Below are positions 33,901-43,995 of a DNA stretch of 64,000 nucleotides, piece by piece (the first letter of the stretch is position 1; each line of letters opens with the position of its first letter). Where the stretch lies: assembly GCF_937616625.2 (NCBI RefSeq), contig NC_065570.1, positions 44,631,665-44,695,664 on the forward strand, written 5' to 3'. The position numbers and the translations under genes are program-made. The notes under the pieces were generated by a model. It saw only the letters and a program-made list of their open reading frames with translations. It was not told where the DNA came from and searched no databases. The DNA is from Mercurialis annua. Taxonomy: Eukaryota > Streptophyta > Magnoliopsida > Malpighiales > Euphorbiaceae.

Positions 33901-34686
33901 ATCTTTTATACTATATACAGATTGTTTGATATCATAGTCAATCATATATCAATAGCACAGTTGCAACTTTTATAAATATATTGATAGCAGAGGTAATTAA
34001 ACAGCAGTCAAGACCGCCCAACAAAAATAACAAAGACTAGTGATATTATGCTATGTAGTTCTGCAATTAAGAATTTAGGAATCAATGATCCGAATCACCT
34101 GTTAAGCGTAGAAGAAAATGTCAGTATAGGAATGAAGCAAATACAGTCATGACCGCAGCCAATCTAAATTCTGAAAACAAAAAGTTACAGCTGCCATATA
34201 TTATTGAACTGCCACGGCGTGATATCATAAATCTTAATGGTATGCTCAATTTGAAAATCGATTAACATTAGCGGGAAGTATTAGAAAAAAAAATTAAATT
34301 CATGCAAGTATAGTGTAATACACATTTTTTAACCAAAATCATTACAAGTTGTTCTAAAAGCTAGTAAGTAATAAACTGTCAAATTATATTTATAGTGAGG
34401 GGAGGCTTAAAAGAATCAAAGTCCAAAAAAACAATCATAGATCATCATAACAAGAATCAATGTTCGGTGAGAAGGATAAGAATCCAAGCTTGTGACAGCT
34501 GAATCTTGATGCATGAATCAATCGACAGGTCATCAAGAGACCAAAGTGCATACTTTCGAGGTGTCGAGAAGAAAGACATCCAAACTCTAATGAGCACAAA
34601 GAAAAAGATGCAGACCTTAAAACAGTCCAGAGGCATATCAACACAAAAAATGGTAACAAATTCTAAAATTATTAGTGGAAAAATAC
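30944..34686. other. Intergenic or intronic DNA with possible exon fragments
   Basis: No complete gene. At 31214-31258 a 45-base plus-strand segment reads FAPPQAFSSANMSSL between a good acceptor (attctattgcag) and donor (gtaagtc). At 33945-33800 a minus frame reads ESLCTEQFKEHCLFLLEEE, which looks protein-like. The phrase gaacgttgttacag repeats at about 31612 and 31676. The segment 32095-32200 is similar to 35700-35920, part of a local duplication. Confidence 0.35.
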
Positions 34687-36110
34687 CAACAGGAAATTGC
34701 TCCTCGACAGACTGGCCAGATCGCAGGAGTGTCATTAGTTGTTCGCGATCAGGATTCTGATAATTAACCAGACCCGAGGTTGTTGGTGGTGTCTCAGTTG
34801 TTTCAAGACTGAAACTGGAGGAGAAAAAAACTTTATTAAGTAAAAGTCAACTTCTAAATTCCTTGGTTGCCAACTTGAACTGGGTTAATTTGTGGCATGA
34901 AGGATGCGGCACCAGCATTAGCGCTACTGCAGTGAGCGGAAAGGCTATATAGTCTGGAGCAATCGAAGAACGAAAACAGATAAATTAAAATCCATGCAAT
35001 TGAAATATAAAAACCACAGCGTTCAAAAAACATCAACACAGCGACAAAATTATACGTGGGCTCCTCATTATCGTTGTTTGCAGTAGATTCATACGAGGGC
35101 TCTTCATTATCGTCATTTTTGCGGACTATCGCCTAACCATAAAAACAAAATAAAATTAATGTTCAGTATCAATAAAAAGAAAAGCGAAGCTAGAAATATA
35201 AGCAAAATGGGAACAGCAGTGATATGATTATTACCATAGAAAAAGAAAGGCAAAGGGAGAGAAGACCCCCTTAAAAATCCTGAAGTTAAGAGTTTTGAAT
35301 AAAATGGGTTAGATCAATCTTACTTTCTCACTCTGTTTAAGGAAAAACGGAACTCCACAAATCTTATTAGCATAAAATTCTTTAATCTGGTTTTTGTGCA
35401 GCTGCCAAATTAGTTGACTCATCAAGAAGGAAATGTCACCCGGATTAAATAAAAAACTGTTTACTAATTCTTCACCAGTTGGGCAACTACCATGATTATG
35501 GAATAAGGGTGTACAAAACTGAGATGAGCACCCAGTAGGATGCTTGAATTTGGAGCAAAACAGGGAAAGACACAAAAAGAGTTAGGGCTACCATTTTTGG
35601 GATTACTTGGCAGAAAGGACTGAGAAATAACAGAGTCCAAAGACCAGAATAATGAAGAGACATTATAAGTTGTAGAAATTACAATGATATTCTAATGCAT
35701 ACAACACTGAATTTAAATGGCTACAGAAAAAAGCACAGAAATTGGATTGCCAATAGAAACAAAGCAATCGAAATATAATATACAGCTTTCACATGCCAGG
35801 ACTTGTCAAATCCTTTGTCTATGATTATTTCTTCAAGTTCAAAAATATAAAATAATTGCCATTCATTATAAACCAAATTCATAGACCTGACCAACTTTAA
35901 AATATGATGCAGGGTCTAAGGTTGCATCCCATGACACAAAAGCTAGGAGGTGTAAAAATTATTAGTGGAAAAATAAGGATAGGAACTTACCTTCCAATAG
36001 ACTGGCCAGGCCGCAGGACTTTCATTTGTTGTTCATGATCAGGACTATGATAATCAACCATACCTGAGGTTGTTGGTGATGTTCTTGGTTGTTTCAAGAC
36101 CGTCTTTTGA
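34687..36110 (-). pseudogene. Unrecognised multi-exon locus with a duplicated exon
   Basis: I do not recognise a family. Exon-like minus segments: 35518-35324 (195 bp, 65 codons, after acceptor ctcatctcag and before donor gtaaga; reads FCTPLFHNHGSCPTGEELV... to LKQSEK); 35132 to about 35045 (AIVRKNDDNEEPSYEST, with an acidic DNDNEEP repeat); about 34945-34858 (reads SFMPQINPVQVGNQGI, then a stop); and 34814-34687 (after acceptor tctcctccag; reads PPTTSGLVNYQNPDREQLM, donor gtattt). A second copy of the last exon lies at about 36110-35991 (PTTSGMVDYHSPDHEQQM, donor gtaagt). Since one exon-like segment ends in a stop and another is duplicated, this may be a decayed or alternatively spliced gene. 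It lies downstream of, and on the same strand as, the kelch-like gene. Confidence 0.4.
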
Positions 36111-36676
36111 GATAATGGCAAACAAAACTTTGATTCGTAATTTCCCTAACACTATCAAAATTTTGCTCACTTCTCATAAGGCAGATAAAATAAAATAACC
36201 AGTTGCAAAAGCACATTAAAATGTGACACAATCCAGCAGGTTGAAGCTTAAGAGGGGCATTACAGAAACAAGTCATTACAACATCTCGTAAATGCGAATA
36301 CATTATCTATTTATACAATATGAACTCTTCAACAAAAACGACTGCCTTGATCCAAACGAGGGTTTATTGATAAACCGGTCATAAGAAACACAAACCAGCA
36401 TGCCAAAAGATACCATCTGACTTGTTCTCATTCATTGCTTCATTCACATAAGAAAAAATGACATTATTTTAATAAGCATAACAATGTAACATAAGCGATG
36501 CATCAAAAAAGCATAACGATCAGTATATTCCTTCATTAGAAAACCGGTTACACCCTACACGAAGTAATCTCCCTATTATCAACCATACAAAAGCATCATT
36601 AAGTTCAAAAATCCTAAAAATATTGTCCATAAAGAGACTACATAATGGGTTGCTAATGAGCTACGGATGTAAAACT
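36111..36676. other. 3' flank of the kelch-like gene
   Basis: AT-rich and without a gene. It probably holds the 3' untranslated region and terminator of the minus-strand kelch-like gene. No poly-A signal could be singled out. Confidence 0.4.
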
Positions 36677-37984
36677 TTAAAGGGCGAACGCAACAGCAAA
36701 ATCAAGGCTATCGCACAGAATGTTTGATAATAAAAAAGTAAATTGTTTCTCCCTAATTATCTTTAATTGTCTAGACTGAGATGTAAAACAACGAAACACG
36801 TCCAATAGAAGATATGGAAGCTCCGCATCCTTTCCAAAAGAATCTTCCCTGAAGCCGGCTCTAACGGAACACATTCTGAAATCTCCAAGTGTCACTTTAC
36901 CCAAATATATTATATCTAAATTCCCACGAACGAGCGCCAACAAATCTCGAGGTTCATCACCATGTAGCACAGGAAACTTATGGAGCATTCCATTTGGAAT
37001 GGTCAAGTCAAATCCATAAAATGGAGACAGAAAATAATTATCAACGGATATTCCTACCATTCTTGGGTATGGATGTGGATCGGCAAAAAAGGCACGTTCC
37101 CATGTGTTGCAGGATGAAGATGGATGGAAATCAAAGGCATAGAAAGAAGAAGAGATTAGAACATAGAGAGTAGAATCCCGAAGACAAACGCCATCAACTC
37201 CTATGATTCGGGGGGGATAACTAGCATAAGATTTCAAAGGCTCGGGAAGTTGAGACCATGAACAAGTGGTAGGGTCGTAGAGTTCAAAATTAGGCTTGCG
37301 ATCATCGGAAAGACAGTCAGAATAAACGAGAATTTTTCCACACACAGCTATAGACATAGGTGCCGCCTTGGGAGCCTTCATATCCGGCCCCTGCTTCAAA
37401 AGCTCCTTGTTGAAAGAGTTAGGGGTAAAAGGGCGTGTGAGAGGATAAGTATACATGAGTGTTTGCCAATCAATTACATGTTTAACTGTGTTTGTAAACA
37501 ATCCTCCAAACATAAACAACACAGAGTCTAGGATGATAAAAGACATCATTGTTGGCAATCCATCACCAGGACCAAGGCAAATAAAGGGTTGCAATTTACT
37601 ATCAGTATTACCTCCATCTAACTCAATAGCGTAAACCCAGATGTGAAAATCACAATAAGATACTCTAGCAGAAAGTATTACCGCAACTGTTTTAGGCTCC
37701 TCCGTTGATGCCGGTGAAGGTGGTTTTGCTCCCCGGGTAATACTATTACGTACATAACTTTCTCGCCTCGAACTCCTATCACCTCCTCCTCTGCCACATC
37801 GACCTCCTCCCCTGCCACCTCCACCTCTGCCCCTGCCACCTCCACCTCTGCCTCCCCGACTTTGCTGGAACGACGGTGATGGATTAGATGAGAGAAGACC
37901 ACGGTCAGCGCGACTAAACATCGTAGACAGACAAGCGAAAGCGATGATACTCTTTTCTGTTAGGTTTTCTCGACAGTTTTTCAA
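36677..37984 (-). CDS. Kelch-like (galactose oxidase-type propeller) protein with RGG box
   Basis: An uninterrupted 435-codon frame without introns. Start options are MKNCREN (37984) or the inner MFSRADRG (codon 22, 37921), which begins a more typical soluble protein. Residues 43-70 form an Arg/Gly run (RGGRGGGGRGRGG), an RGG box of the kind that binds RNA or is methylated. Residues 100-400 resemble the repeated blades of plant kelch/galactose-oxidase-like proteins: VSYCDFHIWVYAIELDGG, SVLFMFGGL, GKILVYSDC, NFELYDPTTCSWSQLPEP, LYVLISSSFYAFDF. No F-box is present, unlike many plant kelch proteins. The function is unknown; a scaffold or RNA-associated role is a guess. It is the best candidate for an intact host gene here. 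Its promoter side (37985-38980) is AT-rich. Confidence 0.7.
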   Translation of the reverse strand: MKNCRENLTEKSIIAFACLSTMFSRADRGLLSSNPSPSFQQSRGGRGGGGRGRGGGGRGGGRCGRGGGDRSSRRESYVRNSITRGAKPPSPASTEEPKTVAVILSARVSYCDFHIWVYAIELDGGNTDSKLQPFICLGPGDGLPTMMSFIILDSVLFMFGGLFTNTVKHVIDWQTLMYTYPLTRPFTPNSFNKELLKQGPDMKAPKAAPMSIAVCGKILVYSDCLSDDRKPNFELYDPTTCSWSQLPEPLKSYASYPPRIIGVDGVCLRDSTLYVLISSSFYAFDFHPSSSCNTWERAFFADPHPYPRMVGISVDNYFLSPFYGFDLTIPNGMLHKFPVLHGDEPRDLLALVRGNLDIIYLGKVTLGDFRMCSVRAGFREDSFGKDAELPYLLLDVFRCFTSQSRQLKIIREKQFTFLLSNILCDSLDFAVAFAL

Positions 37985-38986
37985 TTAGGTTTCAAACGTG
38001 TTGGGTCAGGTAATACTTATATGAGGTAATTACTTGCTGTGCGCCAAATCTTGAAAAAAAAATTATATTTTAGTTTTTGCTTTTTATTTTATTTATTGAC
38101 TTATCTGTTTAAACTTTAATATTTTTCTTTTATTTTTTATATTATTGCAAATGTTTATATAATTAATTACCTTTTTTATCCTTTTTTGTTTATGTTATAA
38201 TTCTTTGATTTTCGTTATTATTTAAATTACTTTTTTTGATCCATGTTTCTTATTTTTATTTAATAATTTCAATTTTTATATTGTTATTTATCTATTATTT
38301 AATTATTTCCTATTTACATGAGAAATATTAAAATAAATTCATCCTCGATAAATTTAAATTGTCTAAATTATACACATATCTTTTGAATTTAGACCCTTAA
38401 TTTTATGTATTTAATTTTTTTATAATTTGTTATCTAATTTTACTTTTTTATTTCAATTTTGATTATTTTTTAGTTGTTTATTTTTTGCTATTTAGTTGCT
38501 CAACACTACTTTTTTGGTAGTTCATTGATTGATATTAAGTTGCTTTTTAAGAAAAAAAAATTAAGTTGCTTTTTGGTTGCTCTTCTTTAGTTGCTTTTTA
38601 ATTGCTCTTTTTACTTATTAATTGCTCTTAATTATTTTTGAATTATGTTGTTATTTTTTACTCTTTACTTTCTTTTTCAATTTGTTTAATAACAAATATA
38701 GCCACATTGTTTCAATAATTTTATTCCAATTATATAAATATTAGTATAATCAAAATTTTGATTCCGCTCTTCGTTATAGTATATAAATATAGCACATTTT
38801 TCAACTTGAATTTTTTTTTGTTGTTCTATTTTTATAAAACTTATTAATACATATATTTAATTAAACTAATTTTCATAAATTTTTAATAAAAAAGTTTAAA
38901 TTATTTTTTATGTATTTTAATTTTTATATTTTTTGTTAAATAAGATAACTAAATAAGTATATTAGAATTTATTAATGAAACTCATA
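37985..38986. other. AT-rich upstream region of the kelch-like gene
   Basis: Probable promoter and intergenic DNA. Around 38495-38640 it contains a degenerate run of ttgctttttggttgctctt-like words on the plus strand. No transposon end or gene is visible. Confidence 0.4.
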
Positions 38987-39407
38987 TTTATTTTTGACAA
39001 AATAACTAAATACTGTAAAAGAATCTCGGTGCTTCCATCACCGGCAAAACAATTTTCTCCTTCTCGAACATTTTTTGTTTTTTCCAGCGTGAAGCATCGG
39101 GCTAATTTTCCGATACGGATAAACTAGTCATCCCTGAAGATCAAGGATAATCACAGAAGATAACTCATCATATTGTTTTTCCGTAAACATTTCGGAACAT
39201 TTTGTGTCCAAAAATATAGATATAAATTTAAAACTAATATATAAAAAATAATATTATACTTAATAATTAATTTTGTATTAAAAATGGCAACTTGCTACTA
39301 TTAGCTAATTACAAATAAGTCAATTAACCAATTAATGCATTTGATTTAATTACAAATTTTCCATTTTTACCTTAATTAATAATTAAGGTCTTTGTTATCA
39401 AACTCCA
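38987..39407. repeat. Dispersed repeat, full copy A
   Basis: A 420-bp segment (caaaataactaaatactg ... aattaaggtctttgttatc) whose right three-quarters recur at about 42335-42672 and whose left third recurs at 43091-43250. The copies share long stretches with few mismatches (gtgaagcatcg, ggataaactagtcatccc). The family is unknown, with no coding sequence. Confidence 0.75.
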
Positions 39408-40533
39408 CCTTTTAATCCTAATTTATTTACACCCTGATTTTGTGAAATCACCAATTTTACTCAAATCCTCACATTCTGTTTTAATTGCACGTTAAAAAAA
39501 TTAAAAAATCCACATATTTTGCTTTTAATTACACCTTCAAACATCAAATTGATCTTTTTCAATACTTCACATTTTAACAAATATTCTAGACAGTACTCAA
39601 TATTATAATTAAAATAAAAAACCATCTTCTTGAAATTTCAAAAATTAATAATATAAATTATTATGTTATAAAAATTCATTTTCTCCATCTTTGGACCTTA
39701 CCGCATGTATTCCGTAAATTGAATTTTAAATTAATTTAATTAAATTTTTATTTCATTTTTAATTAATTTCTTTTTAAAATTATATCGTCCCTCTGGTTTT
39801 CGATTGAACCATATCTCACTGCCTCGTTTTCCTCCCATGGAAAACAAAGAGGTATTATTTTTAATTATTTAGTTAATTGTTGAGAAATATGGACTATTTG
39901 AGACTAAAATTATATCGTCCCTCGGGTCTTCAATTGAACCATATCTCACTACTTGGAGGATGAACGTGGCGGACCGACAACGGTGGATTGAAATACATAA
40001 GTGGAGGATTATTTTTAATTATTTAGTTAATTAAATTAATATTTTTTAATTATTTATAAACGATATATTAAAACATACATTTAAATTTAATTAATTTAAT
40101 TATAAATTACCCAATAGGTGGCGAGGTCTAATTAAGTCAAATGTGAATTTATAAAATAATAATATTTATTTTTATTATATAAAAATTATTATTAAGTTTT
40201 ATAAATTTCGGAAAGAAAGGTTTTTTGTTCTAAATATAACATTAAACCCTATATGCTAAAATATAAAGTATTAATTTGAACTTTTTTCAAGTAAAAATAG
40301 ATCAATTTGATATTTAAGGGTGTAATTGAAACCAAAAAATGAAGATTTGTATACAATTGGTAATTTTGTATGGTTGGATGCAAATGAATTGGAGCTGAAA
40401 AGTGGGATTTTTCAGAGGATTAGCCAAAAAAAAAAGAGTTTGCAGAAACAACCAGAAATTCAAGTACATCCTTTATTAAATCGTTTATTAAATTATAATT
40501 GTCTGCATACGATCAAAGCATAGAAATCACCCA
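39408..40533. other. Gene-free DNA with direct and inverted repeats
   Basis: A direct repeat (attatatcgtccctc ... attgaaccatatctcact) occurs at about 39779-39826 and 39909-39955. An imperfect inverted repeat pairs 39528-39560 (aattacaccttcaaacatc) with 40301-40328. A small decayed foldback or MITE-like element is possible. No gene is supported. Confidence 0.45.
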
Positions 40534-41363
40534 TTAATTAATAAAACTTGTTGATGGTATGATTTTCATGTCCCTCAATCTCTCCACCCACACTCGAATA
40601 CTCTTGAATGTATCAGCAAATCCTAGAAACCCTAATTCTCGACTCTTATTCATGCTACAAACATGTTGAAACCTAAAGTTCAACACAACATTAAGCGCAT
40701 TAGTGCAAGCAATATCTTCAATCTTAGTCTCAAATAGTCCATATTTCTCAACAATCTCGCCCCACACATTTCCATTATCCCTCATCATTTCAGCCCAATC
40801 AAACTCATTACCATTCTCATCAAACTCCACAAACTCAACATCAAAGATCTCACTCAACACCTTCCACAAGCTCTCCCAAGTAAAAAAATCACCATTCGTG
40901 CAATTAAAAGCTTGGTTCTTCGCTTTATCCGTGATCGCCGCCCATATTTGTTGCTCGGCTAGTAATCCTGCATCCGACATATCGCAGAAATGCTCCCATG
41001 TGTATTTGCTGCCAGGATACTTAAAAGGCAACTTTTTGTATTTGCAAATTGTTGCATACACAGATAGGGCTAGCAATGTATTATTCAAACTCCTGGAAGA
41101 TGCGCTCATTATTATCGAGGATCGATGAACAGAATATATAATCGAAGGTAAATATGATGCTATTAGATCTCCGAGGGCGTAATAAAAATTCGGAGAAGCC
41201 TAGGCAAATCCTTTACGAACAGAGGATCCTGATGAACGAGCTGGTTTTCGAATTCAGGATCGAATATCGGACCCATATAATGTTTTGTACCTGTGAGTAA
41301 AGTTATGTGCTTGAATCTTGAAGGAGTTGCAGATTTGAGCACATTTAAGACATTGGAGAGCAT
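40534..41363 (-). pseudogene. Progesterone 5-beta-reductase / iridoid synthase-like (PRISE) pseudogene, 5'-truncated
   Basis: The frame 41363-41163 has LLTGTKHYMGPIFDPEF and LVHQDPLFVKDLPRL. After a frame change near 41190 the strand reads NFYYALGD, which holds the family's catalytic Tyr region, then YSVHRSSIIM. The 41109-40534 frame then runs through VYATICKYKKLPFKYPG, WEHFCDMSDAGLLAEQQIWA, KNQAFNCTNGDFFTWESLW and the usual C-terminus (WVERLRDMKIIP). These are highly specific features of the VEP1/P5betaR short-chain reductases (NAD(P)H-dependent enone reduction; about 390 aa). The N-terminal Rossmann half with GxxGxxG is missing: upstream of 41363 the frame is degraded and a Gypsy LTR starts at 41477. 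The truncation and the single frameshift make it non-functional. Confidence 0.85.
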
Positions 41364-41476
41364 TGATAATAATATAGATGGTACACTTGTAAAAGGCTAA
41401 AAATAGGGTAATATTTCCAAGTCTAAGCTCTAATCCCAAAGCCCAATAGTAAATAATAGCAAGTCCAATGGTCAAA

Positions 41477-41922
41477 TGTCTAGCAAACCAGAATTACCGA
41501 GCATAACCCCACAACCCGGATCATAGATCGCCAATAACAAATCACAACGAGGTAAGTATTTAATCGAATATAACCAATCTCGGCATACCGAGCATATACT
41601 AATATTTTGACATAAACATTCCCTAACACTAAGTCGGCGTATCCGACTACAGAAAAACGGTAAGTCAGTTAACTTTGTCCCCTACCAACACTTGTGACAA
41701 TACTTCCTATTAATACTCATAAGATAGGTAAGTTTAGGATAATACTCTTTTGACACTCTTTTCCTTTTCTCTTCTCTATTCTTTCTCCTACACAAAGACT
41801 GATTTGAGTGTCGGAGTGAACGTTGAAGACCCACCTCCGACGTTCCTTTTGACCGTTCTTTTATGTTTTCGAGTAAGCTTTGAAGAATCCTGAAGCCCAA
41901 GATCTCCTCCGGTAACTTGACA
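41477..41922 (+). repeat. Gypsy LTR next to the reductase pseudogene
   Basis: Starts TGTCTAGCAAACC and ends GGTAACTTGACA. The inner text gatttgagtgtcggagtg ... cacctccgacg is typical of plant Gypsy LTRs. Right after it, at 41935, tggagccgtctgtaggaat resembles the primer-binding segment (TGGCGCCGTCTGTGGG) of such elements. The element is therefore plus-oriented, with its internal leader running to about 42330. The body and second LTR are missing. Confidence 0.6.
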
Positions 41923-42334
41923 AGTTATCACTGGAGCCGTCTGTAGGAATCGAACTCTCGACCACATATGGGATACATTTCATAGATCTGGAATAAAGTT
42001 TCAATCTTGGTTTGAAGATTACTCACAGATCTCTGTGCAAATCAGATCTCCCAACTCCATAGCTTTTAAAGCTATGAAATCAAGTTTTGGGAGACGACAA
42101 ACATCTACGGCTGAATCAAGAAAATAATGGGTTTTCTCTGATAAAGCTTTGGCATCTGGAAAATGGTGCTAATTCGTACATGGGTTTACTGGCCAAGAAT
42201 CTATACTACACAAATACATAGGGGCAAGCCTATTTGCTTACATAGTTGTTCTATGTGGCAATATTTACCAAATCCTGATGGGGCACGGGAGCTCCGTTGA
42301 GACGGCAAGTTGTAGTCTCCGAACGAAAAAAACC
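41923..42334 (+). other. Gypsy leader fragment
   Basis: Sequence following the primer-binding segment, with no open frame longer than about 50 codons. It ends where the dispersed repeat begins, so the rest of the element was lost. Confidence 0.4.
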
Positions 42335-42672
42335 AAGTCGTTTTTTCCAGCGTGAAGCATCGGGCTAATTTTCCGATAATAAATCATATCCGGATAAACT
42401 AGTCATCCCTAAAGATCAAGGATAATCACAGAAGATAACTCATCATATTGTTTTTCCGTGAACATTTCGGGCCATTTTGTGTCCAAAAACATAAATATAA
42501 ATTTAAAACTAATATATAAAAAATGATATACTTAATAATTAATTTTGTATTAAAAATGGCAACTTGCTACTATTAGCTAATTACAAATAAGTCAATTAGC
42601 CAATTAATGCATTTGATTTAATTACAACCTTTTCATTTTTACCTTAATTAATAATTAAGGTCTTTGTTATCA
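42335..42672. repeat. Dispersed repeat, right part (copy B)
   Basis: Matches 39086-39407 from gttttttccagcgtgaag to gtctttgttatcaaa. It has an extra 12-18 bases (ataataaatcatatccgg) that copy A lacks. Confidence 0.75.
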
Positions 42673-42828
42673 AATATTAAATATTTTACATTATTAAATT
42701 TTTCAATTGATTATATTAGTTTTAATATGAAAACGTTAGAAACAGAAAGAAATAATTCAAAAATGGTGAGAAAATTAAAAAATTAAATTCATAATGAATT
42801 AAATTATACATGTTTTTATATTTATTTA

Positions 42829-42893
42829 AATTTAGAATTTTAAAGTTTAGGGTTTTGGGTTTTGGAGTTTAGGGTATTAGGATTTAGGGTAAG
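42829..42893 (+). repeat. Degenerate telomere-like TTTAGGG tract
   Basis: About 65 bp of imperfect plant-telomere units: agtttagggttttgggtt, ggagtttagggtattagg, atttagggtaag. Too short and too degenerate for a telomere. It may be an interstitial remnant or a telo-box-like element. Confidence 0.55.
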
Positions 42894-43090
42894 TTTTATA
42901 TTTATCAATGCATTTATATTTGTTTGAGTATATCACAATTTGTAATTAGAAGCATAATATTAGATAAAATAAATTATTTAGACAATTTTATTTTATTTCT
43001 ATAAATATTTCGATTTGATCGAGATTGTTTTTTTTTTATTGAAATCAAGTTGAGCTTGATCGAGATTTTGTATTCAAGTTCTACCTCTCG

Positions 43091-43250
43091 GAATGTTATA
43101 TTTATTTTTGACAAAATAACTAAATACTATAAAAGAATCTCGGAAACCAGTGCTTCCATCACCGGCAAAACAATTTTCTCCTTCTCGAATATTTTCGTTT
43201 TTTTCAACGTGAAGCATCGAGCTAATTTTCTGATAATAAATCATATCCGG
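43091..43250. repeat. Dispersed repeat, left part (copy C)
   Basis: Matches the left part of copy A (atttatttttgacaaaataa ... gtgaagcatcg) and then the ataataaatcatatccgg phrase of copy B, where it stops. Copies B and C are therefore complementary pieces in swapped order. Confidence 0.7.
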
Positions 43251-43373
43251 ATGTTTATTAGACTTTACGTAGCCACTACCAGAGAAAGAATAGCCAACAG
43301 ATGACTATTAAAAAAAACTGTAAACACAAACCCTAACAATCTCAGAAAACACACAACTAAGATGATGACCATC
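43251..43373 (+). other. Short unique flank with a possible start codon
   Basis: acaaaccctaacaatctcag and a following aagATGATGACCATC look like a plant leader and start codon. The LTR at 43374 is inserted inside this ATC, and the sequence resumes at 55802 (ccatcgccatag). The resumed frame stops after about 13 codons, so the gene idea is weak. Confidence 0.25.
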
Positions 43374-43652
43374 TGTAATACCCCGTATTTTAATTGTCGG
43401 TTTTGCCACGCATCGTGATATTCGTAAGCGATATTATGAAGTTTAAATATAAATTTGGATTAAAATAATAATAATAATCATTATTCGGATAATTTATTAA
43501 ATTTATTGAAGTTATAGTATTGAATTTAAAATTGATAAAATAATTAAATAGGACTAAAGTGTATTAATTGGATATATTATTAGGGATATTTAAGTTAGTG
43601 GGTATAGTTTGTGAGCTTTAATGGATTTTTAGCCAATTAAAAAAAATATAAA
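43374..43652. repeat. Long solo LTR, left piece
   Basis: Begins TGTAATACCCCG, like 20775. The flanking 5 bp ccatc (43369-43373) is repeated at 55802-55806 after the right piece. MULE-1 separates the two pieces. Confidence 0.75.
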
Positions 43653-43995
43653 GGGATTTTTAGACAAATATATATAAAATAGGAAAAGAATCTCACAAAT
43701 ACAATTTGACCAGGACTTATAGAAATTTACAGGTTGACTTTAAAATCTAGCAAAACTATGTTTCCTCTTTCGCATATATACGATTCAATATAAATAGGAA
43801 ACAAAACCCATGCAAAATCAATCATTCAAAAAGTTAAGAGATTCTGTTAAACTCAAACAACAAATTCTCTCAAAATTCAAAACAGAGCTTCGATTAATCA
43901 CTGATTAGAACACGATCAATTACAAAATTGATCATCGCGATCAATCACAGTTCAACAGAAGAAGGATAATCAATCAAAAAATTGGAGAAAAAGCG

